Below are positions 33,180-43,645 of a DNA stretch of 64,000 nucleotides, piece by piece. Every line of letters starts with the position of its first letter. Position 1 is the first letter of the stretch. The notes below the pieces were generated by a model. The model was not told where the DNA came from. It worked only from the letters and a program-made list of their open reading frames with translations, and did not search any database. Source of the stretch: Scolanthus callimorphus (Eukaryota > Cnidaria > Anthozoa > Actiniaria > Edwardsiidae); assembly GCA_033964015.1 (NCBI GenBank), contig CM066915.1, positions 12,299,573-12,363,572 of the forward strand, written 5' to 3'. The position numbers were made by a program, and so were the translations under genes.

Positions 33180-34433
33180 CTAGATGTCGAGAAAAAGCAG
33201 TCCGAGTTCACTGATGGTAGAAGTAAACTCCAGGGCAGGATGGAAATTGGAGACGTACTCTATAAATCCTTCAAGATCACGACGATCACACTGCGCAGCA
33301 CCCACTACGTCATCAATATAACGCTTCTGAAGTTGAGGGAAAAAGCCGGTGAACTGCGTGCGGATTTGCTCTTCTACATATCCAACGAAGAGACATGCAT
33401 AGTTAGGGCCCATTTTACTGCCCATAGCAACACCACCAATTTGTCGATAGTTGTCACCGTTAAACTTGAAGGCATTGAGGGTGAGAACAAGTTCTGCGAG
33501 ACGAGTAAGGGTGGCCGTGGGAGGTTCCTGCACCGTGCGTTTGTCCAGGAAGTGGGCGAGCGCCTGTAGTCCGCTGTTGTTGGGGATGACGCTGTACAAA
33601 GACTTAACGTCCATAGTGAACAGGAAACATGGCTTCGAACTAGTTTCATCGAAGCGGAATTCATTGAAGATGTTTAAGGCGTGGTTGGTGTCTTTAACAT
33701 AAGTTGGCAGGTTTCTCACGAACGGGGCCATTATCTCATCAAGGTATGCTGCGATCTTTTCCGTCGGACAGCTGCAAGCAGACACTATAGGACGTCCGGG
33801 GTTGTTGTCTTTATGAATCTTGGGCAGCATATAGAAACGCGAGGCACGGGGCGTGGTGACTATAAGGTGCTTAGCCGTGGGTGGTAAGGCACAAGTAGCG
33901 ATCATGTTCTTGATGTTATCTTTGACAACCTTCTGATACTCTCTTGTTGGATCAGAGTCGAGTCGTTCGTAAAAACGATTGTCAGATAGTTGCCGGTTAG
34001 CTTCTTGGATGTAGAGTTCGCGTTGCCAAACCACAACTACGCCTCCCTTGTCCGCTTGTTTGATAAGGATGTCCTGCCGTTGTCGTAAAGACCGTAAAGC
34101 TTGCTTTTCTTCAGAAGAGAGATTCGAGGTGGTGATGCGTCTCTTGAAATTCAAACAATTGATGCTGCGACGACAACGGTCGACGTAGTGGCCAAGGGCA
34201 GTAAAACGTCCATCCTTAGGTGTCCATGTAGAGGTCTTCTTCTTAAATTTAGCGAAAGGATCGTCATCCTGTTCTTGTACACCTTCCTGGTCATGAAAAT
34301 GAGCCTTGAGACGGAGACGGCGAAAAAACTTCTCGCTATCAGATTTAAACTCGTATTCAACAACCTTGTTATTTTCAGGGACAAACGTGAGACCTTTGCT
34401 GAGGGCGGTATTTTCAGCATCAGAAAGCGGCAA
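33180..34433 (-). CDS. PLE N-terminal segment joined in frame to RT (unit 7)
   Basis: 417 codons, the only copy where the N-terminal region reads straight into the RT. After TPKDGRFTAL the frame continues GHYVDRCRRSINC and then the RT start LNFKRR, because the 13 bp near 34178-34192 are present (GTCGACGTAGTGG). This is probably the ancestral junction. RT motifs are all present; it still ends at the shared TAG. Upstream it is broken by the 347-bp duplication. Confidence 0.88.
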   Translation of the reverse strand: MPLSDAENTALSKGLTFVPENNKVVEYEFKSDSEKFFRRLRLKAHFHDQEGVQEQDDDPFAKFKKKTSTWTPKDGRFTALGHYVDRCRRSINCLNFKRRITTSNLSSEEKQALRSLRQRQDILIKQADKGGVVVVWQRELYIQEANRQLSDNRFYERLDSDPTREYQKVVKDNIKNMIATCALPPTAKHLIVTTPRASRFYMLPKIHKDNNPGRPIVSACSCPTEKIAAYLDEIMAPFVRNLPTYVKDTNHALNIFNEFRFDETSSKPCFLFTMDVKSLYSVIPNNSGLQALAHFLDKRTVQEPPTATLTRLAELVLTLNAFKFNGDNYRQIGGVAMGSKMGPNYACLFVGYVEEQIRTQFTGFFPQLQKRYIDDVVGAAQCDRRDLEGFIEYVSNFHPALEFTSTISELGLLFLDI

Positions 34434-35033
34434 ATCTGCGGGAATAGTAACAACAGTTCTTATCGCTGATACAACAGGTTTGACTGTAACATCATCATTG
34501 GCAGATCTCGCTGTGTTACGCAGAGAGGCGAACCTTGCATCTTAATAGATTTGATTTCATTACGCAAATTAGAGTTCAATTTAGAAATAATGTTCATGGC
34601 ACAGTGATACTCTGCAGGAGTACAGCTATCACGGAGGCTGCTGGAAGCACGGGACTTGAGGTTGGAAACATGTATAAGACTGACCTCAGATTTAAACTCG
34701 TATTCAACAACCTTGTTATTTTCAGGGACAAACGTGAGACCTTTGCCGAGGGCGGTATTTTCAGCATCAGAAAGCGGCAAATCTGCGGGAATAGTAACAA
34801 CAGTTCTTATCGCTGATACAACAGGTTTGACTGTAACATCATCATTGGCAGATCTCGCTGTGTTACGCAGAGAGGCGAACCTAGCATCTTTAATAGATTT
34901 GATTTCATGACGCAAATTAGAGTTCAATTTAGAAATAATGTTCATGGCACAGTGATACTCTGCAGGAGTACAGCTATCACGGAGGCTGCTGGAAGCACGG
35001 GACTTGAGGTTGGAAACATGTATAAGACTGACC
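34340..35033. repeat. 347-bp tandem duplication inside the N-terminal region (unit 7)
   Basis: The stretch starting CAGATTTAAACTCG at 34340 restarts at 34687. The copies differ by a few bases, including TCTTAATAG versus TCTTTAATAG (near 34542 and 34889) and CTGAGGGC versus CCGAGGGC. 347 is not a multiple of three, so the frame is destroyed. Confidence 0.9.
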
Positions 35034-35297
35034 TTAAACTTCTGTACGCTTGTTTGCATCAAGCGTCTTGAACAAGAATTAAGAATTCTGGAATAGTGTC
35101 TGTGGTCGTAATTACCATTGGAGGGATGAAATCGTAGTCGGAAACCTTTAGGAATTACTCCCTTGCGTAGACAACGGCCAATGAAGATGATATGGCTGGT
35201 TAGCTTGGTCTTTTTGAAGATGTTGTAAGCCAGCTTGAGAGCGATAGATCTTGTATCGTCGTCAAGAAATGAGAGGCTGTGTTGTAAATCGCGTCGA
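34460..35297 (-). pseudogene. PLE polyprotein N-terminal region, duplicated and truncated (unit 7)
   Basis: Carries the N-terminal sequence to about codon 12 and is then cut at the inverted junction, so the ATG is missing. Contains the 347-bp duplication. Confidence 0.75.
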
Positions 35298-36060
35298 CCT
35301 TGTCAATTACACTTTTTTCTTTGGACAGGGGATGTTCTTTTGTTGAGTAGCCGAATTAAATATTATCCATCATTATAAAATAATTTAGATAGTACGCGCG
35401 CTCTGATTGGCTTAGAACCATGTTTGCATTTCCCTGTGCAAACATGGTTCTTACGTCAGACAATTGAGTGATTGGCGAGCCGGTAATTTTAGAAAGTAAC
35501 ATGTTTCTCCAGAAACATATAAGTGAGTTGAAACGTGTAACAGTCAAACATCTCTTCGATAACAAGCGTGACCACATTCAAACATGTCAAGGTACAAATC
35601 TTGACCATATTTGGAGACCGGTTTCAACAATCGAAATCGCGAGAGCCAATCGGAAGTGTCCTAAATGCACACGAAATTAGTGTTTAACGTCAGCATGCGC
35701 GCGCGCCTTTAAAACAACGGAAAACTGCTCGAATGCGCGCGCGATTAGCAACGGAACGTGCTTGTTTTAGCAGAGTCTTTAATTTTGTCATGGTATAAAA
35801 CAAATTGAGTGAGGTTTGGTGCTGTCTGGACTCAACATCAATTTCCACTATCTCTGACTGTTCGAACTCATCTAGAGCGCGCGCGCTTATTGTATTTAGC
35901 GCGCGCTTTTCCGTTAGGATTTTAGCATGGCGAATACCGCCTTTTTATACACTGATGAAGGGCCATGCCCGAAACGTTTGTATTAAATTATACTGACACT
36001 TTTTCAATTTATTGATTCGATTTTATACCATCTCTTTTTTCTCAAACATTTGATGCGATT
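35298..36060 (+). repeat. Left A-B segment (pseudo-LTR) of unit 8
   Basis: Matches 40310-41036 in the same orientation. It contains CCAAT motifs (near 35406, 35470, 35646), a perfect 15-bp inverted repeat (35414-35428 and 35437-35451, 8-nt loop), a TATAAAA near 35795, GC-alternating runs near 35700 and 35876-35907, and a hammerhead. About 45 bp between the hammerhead and the ORF that other units have are missing near 36032. Confidence 0.82.
35943..35987 (+). ncRNA. Hammerhead ribozyme (upstream of ORF, unit 8)
   Basis: Plus-strand copy, U-U stem I variant; CTGATGA at 35952-35958, stem II GGGC-CAT-GCCC, GAAA at 35971-35974, then ACGT and TGTATTAAA. Confidence 0.87.
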
Positions 36061-36074
36061 TTCCATCTGCTATT

Positions 36075-36893
36075 ATGCCTAATATTAGAAGAACTGTGTC
36101 CTCTCTACGACGCGATTTACAACACAGCCTCTCATTTCTTGACGACGATACAAGATCTATCGCTCTCAAGCTGGCTTACAACATCTTCAAAAAGACCAAG
36201 CTAACCAGCCATATCATCTTCATTGGCCGTTGTCTACGCAAGGGAGTAATTCCTAAAGGTTTCCGACTACGATTTCATCCCTCCAATGGTAATTACGACC
36301 ACAGACACTATTCCAGAATTCTTAATTCTTGTTCAAGACGCCTGATGCAAACAAGCGTACAGAAGTTTAAGGTCAGTCTTATACATGTTTCCAACCTCAA
36401 GTCCCGTGCTTCCAGCAGCCTCCGTGATGGCTGTACTCCTGCAGAGTATCACTGTGCCATGAACATTATTTCTGAATTGAACTCTAATTTGCATCATGAA
36501 ATCAAATCTATTAAAGATGCAAAGTTCGCCTCTCTGCGTAACACAGCGAGATCTGCCAATGATGATGTTACAGTCCAACCTGTTGTATCAGCGATAAGAA
36601 CTGTTGTTACTATTCCCGCAGATTTGCCGCTTTCTGATGCTGAAAATACCGTCCTCAGCAAAGGTCTCACGTTTGTCCCTGAAAATAACAAGGTTGATGA
36701 ATACGAGGTTAAATCTGATAGCGAGAAGTTTTTTCGCCGTCTCCGTCTCAAGGCTCATTTTCATGACCAGGAAGATGTACAAGAACAGGATGACGATCCT
36801 TTCGCTAAATTTGAGAAGAAGACCTCTCCATGGACACCTAAGGATGGACGTTTTACTGCCCTTGTCGTTGTCGTCGCAGCATCAATTCTTTGA
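36075..36893 (+). CDS. PLE polyprotein N-terminal region (unit 8)
   Basis: 272 codons from ATG at 36075, in frame through LSKGLTFVPENNK and FAKFEKK. The last nine codons are shifted by the 13-bp loss, after which the RT frame opens in the next phase with a 4-bp overlap. Confidence 0.83.
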   Translation: MPNIRRTVSSLRRDLQHSLSFLDDDTRSIALKLAYNIFKKTKLTSHIIFIGRCLRKGVIPKGFRLRFHPSNGNYDHRHYSRILNSCSRRLMQTSVQKFKVSLIHVSNLKSRASSSLRDGCTPAEYHCAMNIISELNSNLHHEIKSIKDAKFASLRNTARSANDDVTVQPVVSAIRTVVTIPADLPLSDAENTVLSKGLTFVPENNKVDEYEVKSDSEKFFRRLRLKAHFHDQEDVQEQDDDPFAKFEKKTSPWTPKDGRFTALVVVVAASIL

Positions 36894-38149
36894 ATTTTAA
36901 GAGACGCATCACCACCTCGAATCTCTCTTCTGAAGAGAAGCAAGCTTTACGGTCTTTACGACAACGGCAGGACATCCTTATCAAACCAGCGCACAAGGGA
37001 GGCGCAGTTGTGGTTTGGCAACGCGAACTCTACATCCAAGAAGCTAACCGGCAACTATCTGACAATCGTTTTTACGAACGACTCGACTCTGATGCAACAA
37101 GAGAGTATCAGAAGGTTGTCAAAGATAACATCAAGAACATGATCGCTACTTGTGCCTTACCACCCACGGCTAAGCACCTTATAGTCACCACGCCCCGTAC
37201 CTCGCGTTTCTATATGCTGCCCAGGATTCATAAAGACAACAACCCCGGACGTCCTATAGTGTCTGCTTGCAGCTGTCCGACTGAAAAGATCGCAGCATAC
37301 CTTGATGAGATAATGGCCCCGTTCGTGAGAAACCTGCCAACTTATGTTAAAGACACCAACCACGCCTTAAACATCTTCAATGAATTCCGCTTCGATGAAA
37401 CCAGTTCCAAGCCATGTTTCCTGTTCACTATGGACGTTAAGTCTTTGTACAGCGTCATCACCAACAATAGCGGACTACAGGCGCTCGCCCACTTCCTGGA
37501 CAAACGCACGGTGCAGGAACCTCCCACGGCCACCCTTACTCGTCTCGCCGAACTGGTTCTCAACCTCAATGCCTTCAAGTTTAACGGTGACAATTATCGA
37601 CAAATTGGTGGTGTTGCTATGGGCAGTAAAATGGGCCCTAACTATGCATGTCTCTTCGTTGGATATGTAGAAGAGCAAATCCGCACGCAGTTCACCGGCT
37701 TTTTCCCTCAACTTCAGAAGCGTTATATTGATGACGTAGTGGGTGCTGCGCAGTGTGATCGTCGTGATCTTCAAGGATTTATAGAGTACGTCTCCAATTT
37801 CCATCCTGCCCTGGAGTTTACTTCTACCATCAGTGAACTCGGACTGCTTTTTCTCGACATCCAGTTGCGAATATCCAATCACAGCATCCAGACATCAATA
37901 TACTACAAAGAGACTGACACACACAACTACCTCGACTTTACGTCACACCACCCCGGCCATTGTAAACGGGCTATCCCATACAGCCAGTTTCTCTGTCTCC
38001 GCCGTCTCTGTTCAGATGATAACGACTTCCTCGTCAAGTCTAGAGAGATGCAACATTTCTTCACAGCTCGTGGTTATCCAGCTGCACAATTCGAGAATGA
38101 CCTTAACAGGGTTTTAACAGTTACACGTCCTTACGGCATCCCGGCATGA
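36890..38149 (+). pseudogene. PLE reverse transcriptase + thumb (unit 8)
   Basis: 419 codons: the RT core (LPRIHK, motif A MDVKSLY, AMGSKMGP, YIDD) runs on through FLDIQLRISNHS into the thumb with no TAG, showing the two frames are one protein. It ends early after TVTRPYGIPA because 8 bp (AAGACGCC) are lost near 38128. One motif 2 change is seen (LPRIHK for LPKIHK). Confidence 0.88.
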
Positions 38150-38778
38150 GGACAGACCGCGTTCCGTTGGTACTTATTTACAACAACTTTAACGCCATTA
38201 CCAAACAGATACTCATGAAGAACTTTAACATCTTAACCACTGATCCAGACACACGCAGGATTTTCCCTGAGTCGCCACTTATATCCGACAAGAATCGTGA
38301 CAAGAATCTCAGGGATATCCTCGTGCACTCTAGTGTCGGTTCGTCAACATCATCGGATGCCGGAACGTTCCCGTGTAACCGCGCACGCTGTCAGACGTGC
38401 AAACACACCACTTCTCAGACTATCATACAGGGTCCCAAAAGCAGATACACCATCAACAATCGCTTCACCTGTCGGTCTGAGAATGTGGTGTATTGCATCA
38501 GCTGCACCCGTTGTACTTCCCTGTACATTGGTGAAACCGGTCGTTCTTTACGCGAACGAGTTGGAGAGCACCTTCGCAGTATCAAGAACAAATCTCCTGG
38601 TTTCCCCGTGGCCAAACATTTTAACTCTGCATCGCACTCTATTGACAATCTTAGGGTATGCGGCCTCCGTTTAAGCCACGGGGACAACTACCATCGCAAA
38701 CACCAGGAGATGGAACTTATCTTTAACTTGGGAACTCTTAGCCCACGTGGACTCAACATCAATTTCCACTATCTCTGA
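38146..38778 (+). pseudogene. PLE Cys linker + GIY-YIG endonuclease (unit 8)
   Basis: Remaining 210 codons after the 8-bp frameshift: linker Cys motifs, YIGETGRSLRERVGEH and VAKHF (Lys where other units have Glu). Ends NINFHYL within segment B. Confidence 0.85.
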
Positions 38779-38861
38779 CTGTTCGAACTCATCTAGAGCG
38801 CGCGCTTATTGTATTTAGCGCGCGCTTTTCCGTTAGGATTTTAGCATGGCGAATACCGCCT

Positions 38862-38906
38862 TTTGATACACTGATGAAGGGCCATGCCCGAAACGTTTGT
38901 ATTAAA
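38862..38906 (+). ncRNA. Hammerhead ribozyme (downstream, unit 8)
   Basis: Plus strand, G-U stem I variant; core and stem II intact. Confidence 0.87.
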
Positions 38907-39490
38907 ATATACTGACAATTTTTCAATTTATTGATTCGATTTTATACCATTTCTTTACAAGTGTCACGCATCACCCGGAGTTATAACTCTATCTCATTTT
39001 TGTAGAAGAGGCTAGTTTAGTGTTACTGCCATTGACTCTTCCAAATATAATATTCGGTATTAATTGCTCTGAGTATTCTCCCACATGTAATTCTATATTA
39101 TTAATTTAAAAGTATGTTATATATAAGAAGAGGGAAAGTGGAATTCACCCCAAACTGCCACAATTTATGTAGCTTTTAGCCTTTTATGAAAAGATTAAAG
39201 ATAATATTGCCATGAAAAATAAGAAGGAATCATTCCACTTGATAAAGTGGGGCAATTTGACGAAAGTCGTCAGAATTTAAAGCACTACAATAATTATTAA
39301 TGATAGTGTGCCTTTTTATCGGTTTTGTCTGTTTTTGCTTGTTAGTTTTATTTTTTCTCGTGTTTCCTTGTTTTCTTGTGTTTTTTCTTCTGATGTTGGT
39401 TGTGGTAGTATGGGTTTTTGTAATTGATTATCTTGTTAGAAAATAAAACAAATAAAGATGTTGAAATACAAAAAAAAATTACAAAAAAAA

Positions 39491-40165
39491 GTAAACTACT
39501 ACAAGTTCGCACGACTCAGCGCCATCGTACGACCCCATGGTTACATCGAATAAGCCGCAGGGCGCATCTTTCTTTACCCAACGGGCGTCTGCACTGAAAA
39601 GGAGTATTTGTTTTGCGTGCATAATGATTTCTCTGTCTCATCTAATGTGTAGGCGAAATGTTTACATAGTTAGCGCAGCAAAGTCGATGGCCTCGGATAA
39701 CAATTCTTGTGTTATGGAAGAGAAGAGAACCACAATGTCGAAGCACACGAAGGACGCACTACGCTTATTTTCGATCTTGTTGAACCATTTGAGTACTGAG
39801 TAGGTGCTCCTCCATAGGTTGACTTCAGTGGCCAGTGCGGTGCTTTTCACGATTCTCTGGAGTATCTGTTTCGCGATTTTTCCGATTTCGGACTTGGTTG
39901 GATTAATAAGCCGGCATGTTTGGTGCATTTTCGAAGTTTGGCTTATGGTCTTTTAAAGTTATAAATGCGTCCCGCCTTGCCATGGTCTCAACTCTGTCGG
40001 CCAACTCCAGATCATCTGAGATCTTCTTCGCTTCCTGATTGATTTTTACTTCCTGCTTTTTTCCAGCCTGTTTATATGCTTTCTGTACATTCTTATCGAG
40101 GAGCTATTTGTAGTCATCGGGTTTCATCCGGTAGAAATTAATTGTGGTTAAATGAAGGTCGTCTA
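39491..40165 (-). pseudogene. Relic of second RT (unit 8)
   Basis: Same relic in the opposite strand, again antisense to the polyprotein. Motif A CFDIVVLFSSI and the TKSEIGK segment are legible at 39662-39928. Confidence 0.72.
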
Positions 40166-40309
40166 TTGACTTTCTTTACGTCCTTGCTCAGTTCTTTTTG
40201 CAGGTCATTGTTACGTTGGTCGAATTCAACGCTCCTGATTAAATAGTGGCATGCCCTCCATCTCATATTCCGGATTAGCTATTCGGTCCTTTCTATCTGC
40301 CTTGTCAAA

Positions 40310-41036
40310 TACAGTTTTTTCTTTGGACAGAGGATGTTCTTTTGTTGAGTAGCTGAATTAAATTTAATCCATCATTATAAAATAATTTAGATAGTACGCG
40401 CGCTCTGATTGGCTTAGAACCATGTTTGCATTTCCGTATGGAAACATGGTTCTGACGTCAGACAATTGAGTGATTGGCGAGCCGGTAATTTTAGAAAGTA
40501 ACATGTTTTTCCAGAAACATATAAGTGAGTTGAAACGTGTAACAGTCAAACATCTCTTCGATAACAAGCGTGACCACATTCAAACATGTCAAGGTACAAA
40601 TCTTGACCATATTTGGAGACCGGTTTCAACAATCGAAATCGCGAGAGCCAATCGGAAGTGTCCTAAATGCACACGAAATAGTGTTTAACGTCAGCATGCG
40701 CGCGCGTCTTTAAAACAACGGAAAACTGCTCGAATGCGCGCGCGATTAGCAACGGAACGTGCTTGTTTTAGCAGAGTCTTAATTTTGTCATGGTATAAAA
40801 CAAATTGAGTGAGGTTTGGTGCTGTCTGGACTCAACATTAATTTCCACTATCTCTGACTGTTCGAACTCATCTAAAGCGCGCGCGCTTATTGTATTTAGC
40901 GCGCGCTTTTCCGTTAGGATTTTAGCATGGCGAATACCGCCTTTTTATACACTGATGAAGGGCCATGCCCGAAACGTTTGTATTGAATTATACTGACACT
41001 TTTTCAATTTATTGATTCCATTTTATATCATTTCTG
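40310..41036 (+). repeat. Right A-B segment (pseudo-LTR) of unit 8
   Basis: Second copy of the left A-B segment, with an intact CRE (near 40452) and a shortened hairpin (arms AGAACCATGTTT / AAACATGGTTCT). Ends within B about 50 bp past the hammerhead, marking the element boundary. Confidence 0.82.
40943..40987 (+). ncRNA. Hammerhead ribozyme (terminal, unit 8)
   Basis: U-U stem I variant with one further change: stem I 3' strand ends TGTATTGAA instead of TGTATTAAA. Core intact. Confidence 0.83.
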
Positions 41037-42495
41037 GACTCGTATTCTTGATTTGCAATCATTCCTTTGAGAATAAAATAACAAAAGCACGGCGGCCATG
41101 TTGGTGACCTGAATAAAAGGAGCAAATGAACTTTCTTTTGTTCTGCACCACCAACACCAACATGTGACGTCACATGCAAACCAATAATTTACCACTTTTT
41201 TCACTTTCCCTCGCCAAATACACGGATTTGCAAAGCACAGCGAAACACCGCCCATAATTTATTCGCTTTTGATTGGCTTTCGCGCTTTCCATTGGTTCCC
41301 AAATATGGAATTCACATAAAGCATGAGGCTCGTAAAATAACATTGTTTTCGCTTCTTTACCTGAGCTGAGTCGGGCACACAGTTCGACAGTGACAGGTCT
41401 ACAGTTCGGCAGCCTCGTTTTGTAAATCTAAACTAATTCTGCCTCTGGGTCCTCGAGTATTAAATGTTGGACAAGCGCGCCCAGAAGGTGCAAGCCCAGA
41501 AGGTATGTGGATTCCTTTTTTCTATACCATGTTTGCCGTTCAATTTCGCTCTTCGCTGCTAAAGCATTAACAGGGCATCAACAGCTGCCAAATATGCAAG
41601 ATCTTGCTGGGGAGAGATTTTGTTTCGGCTTCATAGACGAAGAAACTCGGCCAACATACATATGTAAAGCAACGGCTTCTGTACTAAAGTCTTCTGTTCA
41701 CCTTCTGTCGTAATTATTTTGTATTTTGAATGGAAGATAGGCTCCATTTTAAGCCACGAATGTCATTTTAAAACCACTTTGATTGCCGCCATCTCAGAAA
41801 ACTTGCAGTCCGATCAGAAAGATCACAGATTGACAAATCATGCGATAGAATGAGCGCTCTGATTGGCTGTTGCAGCCTTTGCTGTATGGAGAATTTAGAG
41901 TCTCATCCGCTTCAAAAACGTACTGTCTATATTTATTTCTGTCCACGCGCATTTTCGTTTGGTAGATAATTACTTTATAGAACAAACAAGAAAACAGCCC
42001 GTCACTTCGTGACGCTAGAAGACTCAATCTGAGTTCCCCTTCCATAAACTGTTGATTTACATTACTAATGACCTCCCTTCAAGAAAGACCCCATGCCGAA
42101 ATAAATGAAGTGAGCCCCAAACTCTTTTTTGTTTGTTTGTTTGTTTGTTTTGCACCATGGTCTCCCTGATTTTGGTGGAGAAAATGACGCACGTTTGTCG
42201 TGTGAGTCAGTCCGGCTCTCAAATCTGTCAAAGAACCCGCTTAAATTGATTACAGAAAAACCATTTTACTTCGGAATTGTTTGTTTGCTTATCATATCTC
42301 AGAGGGAAGAGAAGAAACAGTTAAAGTAAAATTGTTCTAAGAAATTTCTTAGTTTATCATAGGATTATATTTAGAGAATATCATTCATCATGACTTAGCA
42401 TGCGCTCTGTAGGCAGTGGTGTAAGTTTGTTCAAACTTGAATGAAAATTTTTTTATTTAACACTTTTATTGGTCTTTATTGACTTCCATCAAACA
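41037..42495. other. Unassigned non-coding sequence right of the PLE
   Basis: No protein similarity seen. Contains a YY1-like GGCGGCCATGTTGG at about 41092, a CRE-like TGACGTCA near 41164, CCAAT motifs near 41270-41300, and a TTTG microsatellite at about 42127-42151. A short ATG reading frame at 41464 ends at a GGTATGT donor-like site near 41502, which could be a host first exon but is unsupported. Confidence 0.4.
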
Positions 42496-42535
42496 TGCCG
42501 TTTCGCTCAATATCAGAGCTCATCAGCACACCTAG
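42478..42535 (-). ncRNA. Degenerate hammerhead-like motif
   Basis: On the minus strand: CTGATGA, stem II GCTC-TGATATT-GAGC (4 bp perfect), GAAAC, then GGC where a functional PLE-type ribozyme would have GTC or GTH. Stem I pairing is not convincing. It looks like the ribozyme of a different, decayed PLE family; no RT or GIY-YIG remnant is visible nearby. Confidence 0.45.
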
Positions 42536-42569
42536 TACACGAAGCGCAGATGTCGACGGCAATAAAACT

Positions 42570-42585
42570 GGACCACGCGTGGTCC
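42570..42585. repeat. 16-bp perfect palindrome
   Basis: GGACCACGCGTGGTCC, perfectly self-complementary. No function assigned. Confidence 0.6.
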
Positions 42586-43098
42586 ATTTCTACTAAGCTC
42601 GCAAAGGACCCTGGGATAGCCAAGTCACTAACAAATCCTGGGACAGTGTTGAAAACAAAAAGTGCAGCGTGTTTTTGTTCAATCATGAATTTGCCCGAGG
42701 ACTACGAACACTGTTGAAGAGTCAGGGGTGCCGAGGACGTAATTCCCTCCCCTGTTAGACAAACAAGATCTCAGACAAGAGGACGACAGAACATTCTAGA
42801 TCAGTCATGCGCATTCCCTTTCTGCTCATTCTATTCGCCCTAGACGAGCTCAGAACTCCTCCAATAGTGCGAGAAGTACGTTATATTCTCAGGGAGGCGA
42901 TAGAAAATGCCACAATAGAACAGAAACCAACTCGACCGTGAGACAGCAGATTTTAGTGTAATTAGATTCTGCGGGGTCACGCAAGCGGAACCCGAAAGCC
43001 AGAAAATTCGGAATGGCTAAGGGACTCAATAACCCCGGAATCGCTCTTTTTCGGCCGTTAGCTGAAAGCCGCTGGGATTTCGCTCAAACCTTACACTT

Positions 43099-43607
43099 AG
43101 GGACGTGTCATTATTTACGGGGGGGGGGGGGGGGGGGGGGGAGAGCTCCCATTTTAAGGCTAAAAAAAATTAGGACCCTCCCCTTGAACATAACAGAAAA
43201 ATGGGACCCTCCCCCAGTCGTAGGTAAAAAATATTGGGACCCTCGGCCCCATATAATTTATATTTTCTGCAAAACCTGTCAGATAGACCCTTGTTCGAAT
43301 GATGCAATGTCTCTTTCATTCTTCTTAATAACAGAAATACGTTTTTCTGACTTCTGTCAAAGCTAAGGAACCGCGGTCATTATTTAACACCTCGATTATT
43401 TACGTGAGAGGCATTTGGGTAATAAACGGTAAAAATGCAGTTATCCTCCCTCTATAAGTACAATGATTAAACGTGATCCCGCCTCTCCCGTCCCCTATTT
43501 GACGTAGTACTGAAGACATTTTACAAAAAAATGGGGTCGCTATTTCTTTCGTTGCGTGCGAAGCGCGCCCGAAATTATATAATCGCATTTCACCAAGCCT
43601 CAGATAA
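43099..43607 (+). repeat. Interspersed repeat 'G-run' family, uninterrupted copy
   Basis: About 510 bp from AGGGACGTGTCATTATTT, through a G-run (about 43120-43141) and phrases like GGACCCTCCCC, to CCTCAGATAAA. Its two halves match, in reverse complement, sequences on either side of the satellite element at 47217-48932. No coding content. Confidence 0.75.
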
Positions 43608-43645
43608 AAAAGATGCATGGGAGGGACAACACTTTTTTGAATTCA

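Larger units (their letters stand above)
30162..35297 (-). mobile_element. Penelope-like element, tandem unit 7 (5'-truncated, divergent)
   Basis: Last minus-strand unit and the most divergent. It is cut at about 35296 within the first codons of the polyprotein, where it abuts inverted unit 8; its upstream hammerhead is therefore missing. It carries a 347-bp internal tandem duplication (34340-34686 and 34687-35033), a 10-bp insertion near 32553, and a CRE site reduced to TGAGTCA near 30563. It alone keeps the 13 bp lost from all other units at the N-terminal/RT junction. Confidence 0.92.
35298..41036 (+). mobile_element. Penelope-like element, inverted unit 8
   Basis: Plus-strand copy with A-B segments on both sides of body (35298-36060 and 40310-41036), the layout expected of PLE pseudo-LTRs. 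The right edge is sharp: element sequence TTTATATCATTTC ends at about 41036 and unrelated DNA follows. It keeps CAG (Gln) where units 1-7 have TAG, but has the 13-bp loss and a private 8-bp loss near 38128. Confidence 0.92.

Noticed and set aside
1..41036. The array as pure assembly artefact
   Set aside because: Units carry distinct indels (13 bp, 138 bp, 347 bp, 10 bp, several single-base losses), so they are not copies of one read set. Unit number still needs long-read support.
1..41036. LTR retrotransposon or endogenous virus
   Set aside because: No protease, integrase, RNase H, primer-binding site or TG...CA ends; the GIY-YIG endonuclease and hammerheads fit a PLE.
41464..41510. Possible host first exon (ATG to GGTATGT donor)
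   Set aside because: Thirteen codons without a matching second exon or similarity; not supportable.
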